Source: Heliopora coerulea (Eukaryota > Cnidaria > Anthozoa > Scleralcyonacea > Helioporidae). Taken from it: 64,000 nucleotides of DNA. The notes beneath the pieces were generated by a model. The model saw only the letters and a list, made by a program, of their open reading frames with translations, did no database searches and was not told where the DNA came from. The position numbers and the translations under genes are program-made. The stretch's first letter is position 1; each line of letters begins with the position of its first letter. The stretch lies in the NCBI GenBank assembly GCA_030142905.1, contig JASJOG010000159.1, forward strand, positions 496,001 to 560,000. The letters run 5' to 3'. Shown here piece by piece: positions 34,801 to 46,829 of this stretch.

Positions 34801-37800
34801 TTTGTATTAAAGGGTGATTAAAGTTGACTATCGTCAACATAAACTACGTGATTAACCAATTGTCCATCGCTAATTCTGTTTCGTTAGCCATATTCTTGAG
34901 ATGTTATCATTTGTTAGCTTGTGGTTCGGTCAACGAACTTAATAAAAACAAAAAAAAGATTAAAAAATAAAAAAAAAATTGTTGAATCTACGTGCTTATT
35001 TCTTTCCTAAACCTTTATGCAACTGGTTCAGCCACGACGTTAAACGAACAAGGATTATATCAAGCAAAGTCAAACGGCGTTATTCAACAAAGCCTTACGG
35101 TAAAATTGTATGAAATTGTATAATAACTAGTAACAGCAGTGAAGGCAAAGACGAAGGCAAAGACGAACGCAAAGGCCAGTGCAAAAGTGAAAGTGATTTT
35201 ACGTAACATTACATAAAATTAGATAAAATAAAATAAATTAAAAATGAACATACAAATAATTTGCTTTTATGGTAATTAATTTGTCTTTTGACGTGGAAGC
35301 GAAATGTGTCCATTGCTCAGCATTCATGCATGTGCTCTTCTTCCTTAGTAACATTCTCTGTGCGAACCCTACACAAGTTAAAGCAGTTCCCATACTAGTA
35401 CAACAAATCTTAATCTCGACATATTTTCGTAGTTAATTCATTTTTTGAAATATCCACCCGCGTTATGAAAGTTGTGCATTAAATAGTCCTTTTTAAAAAG
35501 TTTAGTGTACAATACGACTGGATATTTTACGAGTTACGCCGTATTTTGGCGCGAGTCTAAACACAAGTGACGAGTTCAACAAAATTCAGGTTTACTCAAC
35601 ATCAACCATTAAGGGTATTCAATTGGTCAGGAATAAAACTCGTCAGACGGGTTTTTTTAGAATACAAATGTCTATACTGTACTCGCCTGTCGCCTTATTT
35701 AGACTGGCCGAAAGAAAGTTGAGTAATAACCAATTAAAATAAATAATTTATGTTATGAACTAGAAATACGAATACGCAACAACTCCTCGTCCACCATTCT
35801 GTCCTATCTCTCGACAGAACGGGTCGAAGTTGACGGTTGTAAAGACTGTTAAAGAGGCTAAAATTTGAATTTGAATGAGAAACTGCCCATTTTATAACTA
35901 GAAATTTATTAAATTATTAATTATTAACTGAAAAATTATTAATTGCTGAAAGTCATTTCAAAGCATTGAAAATTAACATTTACAACAGAAAAGTTGCCGA
36001 GAATCATATATTCCCCGTTCAGCCCTCACCCTTCGACAGCCTACTCGAGAGAACTGGGAAAGATCATGTGATAAACACCTTTCGTTGCAAAAAGATCAAA
36101 AAATATCTCTACTGATGTGAATTTGAACTTTTTGCTATATCGAAGTTGTAAAGAAAACCAAAAAGAGAACTTAATTTTGCAATAAGATTACAACAAAAAA
36201 TTACAAAAATAGTAATATTATCAGTACAAACCATAGCCACATGCAGGGATTGAAATTGACATATAAACATTTTAATTTTTAAACGAACACTTAAAGCGCC
36301 GTAGGCCACTCTGCCACTAAAACACTCATTTTCAATTGTGATTTTTTTGGTTTTCATCTGTTGGTTAATGTCGCATCGAATTAAACACATGAATTATGAT
36401 AATATATATATGTTCTCTTTAGCCCATGATCAAATGTTTTGTTTCTTGTCATGAGCACTCATTGTTCTTACGAAGGTTTGGAAAATGATGAAATTCGTCT
36501 AAATAATATTCGTCGTATGAAACGAACATGCATTTACAGCGACTAAATGCCGAAGCTAATAGGAATTAAATTCGTCTGGATTAAATGCCACGATTGTGGG
36601 ACGTATGAGAAACAGCTCTAAGTTCTCACGTGGTTGAAATGGTTCTGTGATCCGGCGAGGGTCCGATGGTAAATATAAACATAAAAACTCCAAGTGAGAT
36701 TTTGTTTCGCTAGTCTTCACCCCGGTAAATGAACCCCAAGCACGTCGAGATTAGTATCTTCGCCAGGTCGGGCCTTCGGTCCTCGCACAGTGGTGGGCGA
36801 GGCGATAATAAATGAATTTATGAATATGATCTTAAATAATTAATATTAGGAACGTGCTGAGCTGCAACTTATGACAGACAATACACGTTTGAACCGTTAT
36901 GAGAGAAAAATAAAGAAGAGGGAAAAATCAACATAACTTTGTCAAAATAATCTTTTTCTCTAGGAGATTTCAGCTTGCATGCTAACCTCACAAGAGCAGT
37001 TGAGAGATCATCTGATTGGCTGCAACTTTATTACAAAACCAACCGGAGTGAACCATACATGGCCAGCTCCATGATGGCAGCTCTCAGACTTTCTGGTCAC
37101 CAGCCAAAGTACCTGCTTGCCAAATTCAAAGATAGCAGTTCTTTGACCATCATCGAAAAGTTGAAAAACTACCTGGATGAACAGAAAAATAAACATGGTA
37201 ACTTGTCAAAAATCCCCCCTGGTCAACTGGCTTACATTATAGAAGCTGTCATTGCCATATGTGAAGATCCCAATGCTTTCCTTGGATACAACCTTTACGA
37301 TACTCTTCGCTTCGACTTAAAATCATTTGGTAACCGGTCAGATTTCGTCAATTATTTTCAATACAGTTTAACTGTCATTGCGTTCTGTAATGGTCGAATC
37401 AAAGTACCCCCAGATGTGGTAAAACAGCTTTTGGAAGGGGCTCAAAAACGATTTACGATTTTCGATATCGATATTTCTGCTATGATCCTCGTAGCGCTAT
37501 CATGTATCCGTGATAGCTCTATGAATGCTGAGATCAAGATGGCTTCAGAACTGTTGGTTACGAAGTTTATTTCAAGTCAAGATCCTGCCACAGGAGCTTT
37601 TGGAAATCAGTATTCAACTGGTCTGGCTGTTGAGGTAAGCTGTTTGCATGGTTTCATCTAGAATTTTAAGAAGCAATAGCTTCTAACTTTCTTTCTTAAA
37701 AGCTTACATCTGATTCCAAACACAATGTCAAAACAGCAAACTATAGCATAACTTTGTATTGACCGTAACATGCAGACTCGTAGAAAAAAGCAAGAAATTC

Positions 37801-40025
37801 AAATGCGTTTCGTCAAGACCCAACAGCTAAAAAATTTTACCAGATCACAAAAATACCACTCAAAATGCAAAGTTGGTAATCCATACATGACTTCTTTTAT
37901 AACGTTCTAAGCTTTTCTGAATTTACTCATCCGTTATATTCGAACATACCCGTTTTTGATAACTAGTTGTGTTAACCGTTTCGTTCGGTTTTCGCTAACG
38001 GAAAGGAATGAATAAAATTGAAAAAGTGATCCGAAAATTGTCATTTTGGAATTTGATATTCAAGAAAATGCAAAGTAGTAGACACAGTAATATTATATGG
38101 AAATATTTCGACTCTATTTCACGGTCATTGTCTACCAAATGGTTTTAAAGGTTAAAAAGAAATAAAATTTTGAATATAATTTCTTTTTAACCCTTAAACG
38201 TCAGGCTTTTTTCATAATACGAACGTAGAAGACGGGGGAGGGGTGTCATTTCGACCCCAATAATTTTCATGAGTTTGGATGCGTTCATCCTGAAATGTGT
38301 TGCAATTTTTGGCATGTTAGGATTAAGTTCCCTCTCTATTCCAATTAGTTTCCATAGTTATTACGGCCAATGACTCATTTTTCACAGGGTTACGGGTTCG
38401 ATTGCAATCGGAAGCTAGAAAGTTGTGTTTTTCCGAAATGGTCCTGGCTGGGTTTTAAAATATATGACTGTGAAACTTCAAAATTTCTTTCATCGAATAA
38501 AAACGCCATTTCATGTGATTGAGAGTTATTCATAGCCTCAGTCCTTTAAGAAATGAACTTGGCAACCATTCAAAGAGGTCGAGACGGCCGCGAGACCACG
38601 GTGACCGTCCAGTGCGTAGGCATCTATTACGTAATTCTAATCCTAACCCTAGTCCTAAACCTGTTCTTACACTGATCCATAAAGCTAAACCTAACGAAGA
38701 TGGTGAATTCCAAGGAATAAAAAACGTAAACTCACGTCCAGTTTGTTTAACCCTCAAAACCAAGAGCCATGAATAAAAACTATCGTGAAGTCGTCCCTGG
38801 TTGTGTGGAATAGACGACAATCCACCAATACAATTGCGAATGCTTACTTTTGAGCACTTCCGGAACGCAACATGACTCTTGCTCGTAACTACATATTCTC
38901 ACGTGAATTTTCTCCAGGCTTTCAGGCTTACTTGATTAACTATAATCAGACATTTTGGTGCGCTATGCTTGTCTTTTAAAAATTTTAGGCACTGCTGGCT
39001 GCAAGAGTTGATCCAAAAAGTTGGGATTGTGAAAAGGCTTTGAAAAATATCCTAAGTTATCAAGATGATACAGGATCATTCGGAACTATGCTTGCCAATA
39101 TTCAAGTCACTCCTGCATTGCTGGGCCAACCAACTACGTTCCTGAGGAATCTTTCGTGTCCGACTAAGCGTGAGTACTTCATACAGTACACAGGCAGATG
39201 TCTACCGAAAGCAGAAGTTTTGATAAGATGGGTATACTATGATTTGATTGATTTGACTGGTGGCTGAAAACCTACCCTTACCAACTTTATGTCGTCTGAG
39301 TACCCTTTGTTTGTCCACGAGTCGTAACATGGAATCGTAATGGAGAATGGTTAATGAGATTCTTTGTTCAGGGTTCCACCATGACCACCATGAATTAATT
39401 TGAAAACCGTCAGTGCTAACTTACTGGGATCATTTACACGAGAAACAGGATAAAGCTTACATTCATACGCGTAGGAAGAGGAGGGGGGCTACGGGGCTTC
39501 AGCTCGCTGTTGTATTTAAATGAGGGCTGAGTCAGCCACTCAGAATGGGCCAAACGTTTCGAAAGTAGCTCATGCAAAGTTTGGCCGTGTTTACGGACAC
39601 TGACACTGGATCTAAGTCTACGAGATTTTCATGATTTCACTAACGGACAGGTTTTCAGTGTAGCTAGACCGCTACAGAGGAGCGTAGATTTGACCAAGAA
39701 AGTTTGAAGCTGCTGTTGGAAATCAAAAAACTTTTAATCAATTTATGCATAGGAAATACAGTGCAGCCATATCAGAGGCTGCAAGACCTGTATCAGTCGG
39801 ATAACGAGTTTCAGAGCTTAGGAGCACTGCGTCTTAAAAAACCCCAACATTTTTGTATATGGAGAAAATATTTTTCAAAAGAAAGGGAACTTATCAATCG
39901 TGAACAAATAGCAATAATTTGAGTACACAGATGACTTCGGCAGCATTGTAAGAGGCTTTAAAAATCCATTATTCTTCCTGGGGTGTATTATACATACATA
40001 CATGCATGCATACATACATACATAC

Positions 40026-40058
<33 letters not shown>

Positions 40059-40684
40059 CGAGGTGTAAATTACAATATGTAGGATCCACGTCCACTCAAT
40101 TTAAAGTACGTTTCCGGAACCATAAATCGTCTATGGTAACCAAGGACAGCTGTGAAATGGCGGTGCACTTCAATGCATCGCCACGCACCCTAGAAGACAT
40201 AAAAAATTTTTAGGGATTGAAAAAGTTTTATTCGAAAATGACGGAAATTTAGAGGAGAGATTGTTGTCCAGGGAAGCGTACTGGACTGCGCAAATATTCA
40301 CTTTAAAGCCATATGGTATGAAGAACAGAAATGAATTGACTGCAAAATCGGGTCAATTATGACAAAGAAAGTTAACAACTCGTAGGAATATTTAATTTTT
40401 AATTTATTAGTATTTTGGTAGAGCTTTTCAGTAAGTCGTTATTTTTATGTTAATTATTATGAATATTTTACATGATTACATGCATATATATGAGTTGATG
40501 TTTTTAAAGAACGATTCCGTTTTAACTGATGAAGGCTGAATAGCCGAAACGTTTTTTCAGTAAATGGACCAGCAAGAAGTTGTTTGCCTGTCCTCTTCGA
40601 TAATTTGATTTAATTTATACACACATATATTTCTTTGCGTTATTGAGCCCTCTTTGCATTTCGTAAACCTAAACGTTCACGTAC

Positions 40685-40719
<35 letters not shown>

Positions 40720-42666
40720 GCGCAGGAGTGCGTTATCCGGATTTAAAACACGTGGCGATAGCCGAGTGTTTTAGATGTCTTCTAAAATAAACCTTCTAAT
40801 ACGCTAATTCGCGAAGAAAGTTTGGAAATTTATCTTTTGTAAGCCGAAAAAAAATGAACTTCTTATTCACATATAAAGACCCGACACGGTTATGATTTTC
40901 TTTTGTATTTTCCTCATGAATTATTAATGAATTTTAGAAATATATATATATATATATATTTAATATATATATTTAATATATATATATATATATATATGAT
41001 ATAACCAACACAAGATATGTGTAATTGGTAGAGTGCTCGATACCATATAGTAGAGCGTTTATAAATGAATATTTCCTTACAATAAGTTCGTTACTACTCG
41101 GAGTTTCATGCACAAGGCAATCGTCAGGTAACTGAAATATGATCCTCTTAACTCTTCCTTTATCTTGATAAAAATTAGTGGGTGACAGGTTTTGTCCTTC
41201 CGGTTGGTGTCTTTCTCCGGTTGATGTATTTTATACAGCATTGGGTTTGGTGGCGGCACTTCGAAAATAATTCTGATCATTCAAATCAAATTTGTTCCTA
41301 CGCCACTGCTTACATCAGACGCACCTTAAATAAGGCACGAACTGACCCATTCATGAGTACGATCTTTAGACATGCTTTGTAAGAATTGAAAATTCTCTGT
41401 ACTATTTTTACCAACCTTTCTTGTCTTATCTTAGGCAACTCTTGCCTAAGCCGAGTCATAGTTTGTCTAATCGGTCCTAATGAATAAATTAATGAAAAAC
41501 AAACAAACAAAAAAAAAAATAACACTCACTTTCTTATGGTATAGTGTCCATAACCTAATTGTTTGCAGTTGTTTGCTTTTCACATGAACAAAAATTTAAT
41601 GTTTTTTTCTTTTTTTCTTTCCAATAGAAAATCTAGAGGTAAGTGTTTCTAAAATATTGCTCTAAATAAATTTTCACGCATTACTATGACAGCAGCCTTT
41701 TACCAAGAAACCCATTCCATTTTGAAGAAGGGTTATGTACTCAGTTGATTTTACTAATTTATTAAGTTTTCTGTAATTTTAAACCCTCTGTAATTTTAGA
41801 GTAACTCCTTTTGATATCTAGTCTGGGAGAGTATCGATTCATGCAAGACACGGTGAAGCCTTCACATGATTTACACCTGTTTTATACGATATTTTTTTTT
41901 ATACCCCTACTTTCTGATGGTCCTTTCCAAAACGTATTAAATGCAGCATTCTTGTATGCGAATCAAACTTTGCCTGTATAATCCTGATTTTTGTTTTTTT
42001 TAGCCCACAAAAATTTTGAGATTTTACTTGTTATCTGACTTTTAAACTTACAACTTAACAAGCTACATATCTGAGCAAAATATAACCCTCAGAAGTCTCA
42101 TTACTTAGAGGCCTCAAAAACTAACGTATCATTATTAGTCTATTACATACACTGAACAATTATCACTAGAAAATTTTTTGTTAAATCCTTCTCCAAAAAA
42201 AAAAAAAAACATGGTTTATTGATTTCTATTATGTTTCTTAAAGCCCATTCAATTTGTTTTCTTTTCTCCCTCTTGTTGTGTTTAATTTTTTTTTCATTTT
42301 TCCGATGTTCCCATGTCTTGTTAGGATATATCTGTCGCGGTTGAAGTCACCATCAACGGGACGAATCCTGTACCAGAAGTCACTGTTCAGGTCCCTGAAG
42401 GAACGACCGCTTTCATCATATTACAGAATGCAGCAGATATAAACCTTTGCTACAGAGCCGAATACAAATTTTACCCTGGCCTGGGTCATTATATCACAGC
42501 CATGTGCGGTGTTAAGGAAGATCCCACAGCTCACTTATACTGGTTGATTTACCTGAATGGTAATCCTGCCACGACCGGAGTAGATCAACTCAAACCAAAG
42601 AATGGAGATACCCTCAACTTCAAATACGAAAAAGTTCAAATCCAACTGTTGCTGAAGAACCCATGA
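31886..42666 (+). CDS. Intrinsic factor/transcobalamin-like secreted cobalamin carrier (gene C)
   Basis: Predicted exons are 31886-31955, 36964-37634, 38989-39169, 41628-41638 and 42325-42666; all are GT-AG, phases agree, and they total 1275 nt (424 aa). Exon 1 gives a signal peptide (MKTFLLLFFTFSIYQSENA). Exons 2-3 give the alpha-domain: LHANLTRAVERSSDWL, GQLAYIIEAVIAICEDP, NYFQYSLTVIAFC, TGAFGNQYSTGLAVE, EKALKNILSYQDDTGSFGT and ANIQVTPALLG, with six cysteines at the same places as gene A. Exon 4 is an 11-nt microexon. Exon 5 is the beta-domain with VQVPEGTTAFIILQNAA, INLCYRAEYKF, HLYWLIYLNGNPATTGVDQL and a 10-residue tail beyond gene A's end. It is the most regular member of the cluster. 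Role in vitamin B12 uptake or transport is inferred from the family. Confidence 0.85.
32440..32540. repeat. Copy of a dispersed ~60-bp minisatellite-like unit
   Basis: TTTTACTCTGGCAAGCGCCC then GACGACTGAACTCGTCAAGG resembles the units at 43446-43617 and 47330-47390 (see there). Confidence 0.5.
32541..36963. other. Intron 1 of gene C, distal part, no gene recognised
   Basis: Contains a poly(A) run near 34244-34259 and low-complexity GCAAAGACGAAG units near 35140-35180. No ORF with recognisable similarity. Confidence 0.4.
38634..38700. repeat. Degenerate telomere-like stretch
   Basis: TTCTAATCCTAACCCTAGTC and CTAAACCTGTTC, then GCTAAACCTAACG, in intron 2 of gene C. Decayed CCCTAA units. Confidence 0.5.
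39983..40600 (+). mobile_element. Penelope-like element 3' fragment (GIY-YIG end) with hammerhead-like core
   Basis: After CATA and TA microsatellites (about 39990-40058) the plus strand reads CKLQYVGSTSTQFKVRFRNH and CEMAVHFNASPRTLEDI, then in another frame LLSREAYWTAQIFTLKPYGM before a stop at about 40362. This is the C-terminal GIY-YIG endonuclease of a Penelope-like element; a frameshift breaks it. CTGATGA (40526-40532), stem II GGCT/AGCC (34-37 / 42-45 of the same block) and GAAAC (40546-40550) follow, resembling a hammerhead core without a visible stem III. Lies in intron 3 of gene C. Confidence 0.75.
40680..40715. repeat. (AT)n microsatellite
   Basis: Uninterrupted AT dinucleotides. 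Another AT-rich microsatellite lies at 40938-40998. Confidence 0.9.
40716..40938 (+). repeat. Dispersed repeat family B, copy 1 (inverted partner at 55830-56095)
   Basis: GGCGATAGCCGAGTGTTTTAGA, AAGAAAGTTTGGAAATTTAT, ACACGGTTATGATTTTC and TTTGTATTTTCCTCATGAAT are found in complementary order at 55830-56095. No ORF. Confidence 0.7.
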
Positions 42667-42990
42667 ACTTCACAAGGTTTATATTTTCAGGGAGCAATGT
42701 GATTTTTGTGAAATTTTGTGAATTTTGGAATCACATATGTAATTCTACCGATTGGTGTTTAAAAAAGGTTCATAAATTGGGCATAATTAATTTGTTTTCC
42801 TTTTAAGAAGTGGGGATCATTTTTGTATCACTTTTACCTTCTTTTGTCATGTGAATCAAAGCTTGATAGCATGGAAAAACTACAGCATAATTTTGAAGTT
42901 TAGAGTTCTGATTATTTCGGAAATATGTAATTCGTTGTTTGAAAGTCGAGTCAAGGTTGTAACGATAAGTTTGCGCCAGAAACTTGTAGA

Positions 42991-42996
42991 AATAAA
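42991..42996 (+). promoter_or_regulatory. Possible poly(A) signal of gene C
   Basis: AATAAA about 325 bases after the stop codon; nearer canonical signals were not seen. Confidence 0.35.
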
Positions 42997-43445
42997 ATGA
43001 GAATAATCATGTCCTGAAAGAAAAAGCAGAACAGAGCCGTTTTTATCTAGATACGTTAAAGCAAGGTATTGCATCCTCTTGTTTACAATTTGTATGCAAA
43101 ATGATGGCAAAATGTCTGACTTGTCAAGAAAAAAGTTTCTGCAAAATGACCACAATTAAAGAATCCTATTTTCTAGACCAGAAGGAATTGAAACTAAGAC
43201 CTTACTGTGACAACAATGTGCGGCTGTTCATTTTCACGAACTGAACCAATGTATATCGTTTCAAATCATTTCGTTGAATAATCCTGGAAATATAACTAAT
43301 TTTCCCGTTAGTCAAAATGCTGTCTCAACAAATTGACGCCGTAGATCGTTTCATACAGATATTAAACTGTGAAATATGTCAAGAGCGAAGTGAAATATGG
43401 AAAAACTATCGATGTTCGTCCGCCATTTCAGATATTCTTTCGAAT

Positions 43446-43617
43446 TAGACTATAATTTTACTCAGGCTAACGCCGAACGACTTTACTCATCAAGGGGAGA
43501 TGTCTCGCACCGGAAAGGTTAAGTATACCTCCCCTAACTCCGACTTTGTAATTTTACTCTGCGAAACGCCAGATGATTTTACTCCTCACGGGCAGACGTC
43601 TTGGGCCGGAAACAGTT
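43446..43617. repeat. Tandem pair of a dispersed ~60-bp unit
   Basis: Unit 1 contains AACGCCGAACGACTTTACTC, ATCAAGGGGAGATGTCTCG and CCGGAAAGGTTAA; unit 2 contains AACGCCAGATGATTTTACTC, CACGGGCAGACGTCTTGGG and CCGGAAACAGTTAA. Single diverged units occur at 32440-32540 and 47330-47390. Confidence 0.65.
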
Positions 43618-44341
43618 AAAAGGACGTTAACTCTTTTTGTGAAGTTTTTGTGAAAAACAATTTAGTTTTACACCGAGTTCGTCCGATCTACTTACATATT
43701 TATTCACACAAATGGATAATCCACCAAAACGAAATATTCACTTTGTTTCGCATGTCAAGACGAGTTTATTCCCGAAAAATTGTATGGGTAGATAAGTAAA
43801 AGATTAAAACGCTTCAAGCTGTGAAACGTTAGTTTCGATTTTGTAAGTGAAAAAAAATGAACACAAACCACAAAACACAACCTTTTCGATGATTCGATCT
43901 TGGCATTTCAGAACCTGAAAAACGAGTAGCCGATTAAAGAAAACAATTATGAACCCGCACGCCTCAAAAGTTCACTGCAGTAAACAATTCAACAACTAAT
44001 AATAAATAATAAATCAACAACCTTTAATCCAGAATCTTTCATAAAAAGTACTTACACTCACACGGCTCCATATCAATTTTGTTTCCTGGCTTGTTTTCAT
44101 GTCGTTGACTTTGGGAGGACGACTTACTCTGACTTCTGACACGCAAAGAAACAAAAACTGTCTTGCACCGTTTCCGTTTACCTTCGTTGTTTTTTTAACC
44201 TCACTGATAACCCACCACGAGAGTATCAGGAAGAAGACATGCTTTGAAATTAGGTCCCTTTCGTACAGCAAGACCATTACACGATTATGACTCTAGCATA
44301 TGGAACCTTAGCTCGGACCTAAAGGGTTTATTCATTCAATC

Positions 44342-44377
<36 letters not shown>

Positions 44378-44558
44378 TACCAACCAACCTAACACGATTA
44401 CTTGACTATCGCCAACTTTGGTCAATGTCAGACAAAAATATGATGATCTAGAATTGTATCCCAACCAACCCTGTCCCATGGTTATCAAGTTAGTATCGCT
44501 TCAAAATATAAGCATAAGATTGCAACTAGATTTCATAGATTTGAGCTAAAAATTTCAA
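43618..44558. other. Intergenic between gene C and the YIF1 gene
   Basis: No gene recognised. An (AATC)n microsatellite lies at about 44332-44378. Confidence 0.5.
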
Positions 44559-45521
44559 TACAGTGGAACCTTTATATAACGGCCCTCTATTAAGCGGCCA
44601 GTTTTCAAAGTCCTGAATTTTGGACCATACACATGCTGTAATTGTTACCTCTATTAAGCAGCCACCTCTATAAAGCGGCCGCGGCCACCCTTAAGCAGTC
44701 CCATGTTTCTTTCTTTGTTCTTTTTACCTGTATTAAGCGGTCACCCTTAAACGGAAACCCAAAGCCACATGTCTTTTCATGTAGTATTTTCTTGTGTCCG
44801 ATTGTGATTAAGAAGCGATCCATCATTATAGAAATGACAATGCTAATGCTTATAATTAACCGTTCATTATAGTCAATTCTTTCCGGATGTCAGCAATGAG
44901 CTGCAGTACAAAATCACGAGATGCAAAAAATTTTGTTTCGAGTCTGCTTCCCTCTAGCTCTACTTGAAATTACTTTTTCAGATAGCTTGTTCTTGAGCAG
45001 TGTGATTGTGAAGAAATGGCTTCCAAACGTATACTTGCACGAGATTTCCAGGTCATAACCTCCACCTCTTTCAATGCGCTTGCCCTTTACAGTGACTTTT
45101 CCGTTGCTTGTTGGTTTGAATTTTATTTCCAACAACGCTACTTTAGCAAAATTTCCGTTTTATCTCCACGTTGATCGTAAGAACTATGAAATGACGGAAT
45201 GAGATGGATTTCGTTGTGAACTGTAAGTCAGAAATACTGCATAGTAGAGCAAAAGACAATTGATTGTACCTTTCATAACTTTACATTTATTGCACCGCTA
45301 CATTTACAAGTTAGCAACTTTGTTGAAAATAAAGATCGCCTGAAAGAGCATTGGTTTTCTTATTGTTTGCTTGAATGCTGTGTCATATAATACGCTATTG
45401 AAATTGACATTTGACCACGCCTAGTGAGTATTTTTAGTGATCCTGTATTAAGCAGCCACCTACATTAAGCGGCCAGTTTCTGAAGTCCCGAGGGTGGCCG
45501 TTAAATACAGGTTCTACTGTA
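44559..45521. mobile_element. Non-autonomous Tc1/mariner-Tigger-like element, 959 bp
   Basis: The element 44561-45519 begins CAGTGGAACCTTTATATAAC and its right end reads, in reverse complement, CAGTAGAACCTGTATTTAAC, then GGCC on both; it is flanked by TA duplications (44559-44560, 45520-45521). Several TATTAAGCGGCCA-type subterminal repeats lie inside each end. The small internal minus-strand ORF (44914-45135) is not a recognisable transposase. The TIR sequence resembles Tigger/pogo-type families. Confidence 0.75.
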
Positions 45522-46829
45522 TATCAACACCAAAACCAATAACGAAACGAAATTAAAAACAGCAGGAACCTGACTAAACAGAATAAGTGAAATAACTGAA
45601 AGCAAATTTTATCAGATTAAATACAAACAAAAATAATCTAATGTACCTTTGCAAATAGCTAAAACATCTCCTTCACTACGTATCTGACAATACGAATTGC
45701 TCCATTTCTCGGCATTTGTCTCTTTCTCCAAAGCTAATACAATGGCATGATTTTGCACCGAATCAATCATTTTTCCCATTGCACACAGGTTTCCAGATTT
45801 AACAATCTGAATAGCATCGGCGATCGATTTCCCAATGCTCGTGTTAACATTTGAACACCATCTCTTCAGAATAGCAAGACCACGAGTCCATGTATAAAAT
45901 GTTTACTTATGCGTCCAGGACCATATCTTGCTAGCGTTCTTCTTTCTTGTTCCTCAAGCTGTGCTTAAGCCTTCGATACTATAGGAAAAGCTCTGGGCTC
46001 CAGATGCGACTTGAACATCCAACCTTCTGAATGCTAACCCGGCTCTCTGAACATTGAGCAATTGGAAGTCAGACGACACAGCAACGTTACTTATGCCAGT
46101 TATAACTCGGACCGGGTCAGCCTGCAATGACTGGCTAGACTACAAGCTGTTAGATGTCGGTAAATCTCCCGTAAGCTGACAAGTTAGAAATTGCAACCAA
46201 ATATTGTGAAAATGTTTTTTCTGTTCATACTGCCGTACGGTACTCCATCAAGAACCGTCTGAACGCTCAGCCACAAGACCTCAAACGACATAGCAACGTT
46301 ACTTGCAGTTTTTAAACCGGAGACGAGTCGGTCTGTACCGTGGACGAAAACAACATAAAAATGATTAATTCAGTAACAGAAATTGATTCCATTGCCTTGC
46401 TATGACAGCTTACATATCCTTCTATAAAATATGAAATCACACCGTTATTTCAATACGAGTTATTCCTCTCATCCTCGTTCTCAGGAAAGTGGCCCTGGAA
46501 TGTTTCAGATTCACCAACATTCGCATGGTACTTCAAGTTTCCTCACCACCATTCATGCAGATACTTTCGTCGTGGATGAGTAGGTCAACAATATGCCACA
46601 TGTTTGCCCAGGGTGGTTGTTTAAAACACATTTGTATGTCTACATTTCAAAATATCTGACCAACAATTTAACAGAACTTCCACTGACTGTAATATCGTCT
46701 TTCTATCGATACTATAACCCCTCAGTTATGTACGGCAGTATTCGTACCTATAATATTTTTTTATAAAACTATGTTATATTATTACAAGCTATTGTTGGGA
46801 TTTTCGATCAGAACCATCTGTACTGTTGA
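45522..46829. other. Intergenic, 3' of YIF1
   Basis: No gene recognised. Two diverged copies of a CATAGCAACGTTACTT segment occur near 46078 and 46293, suggesting an old repeat. Confidence 0.4.
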
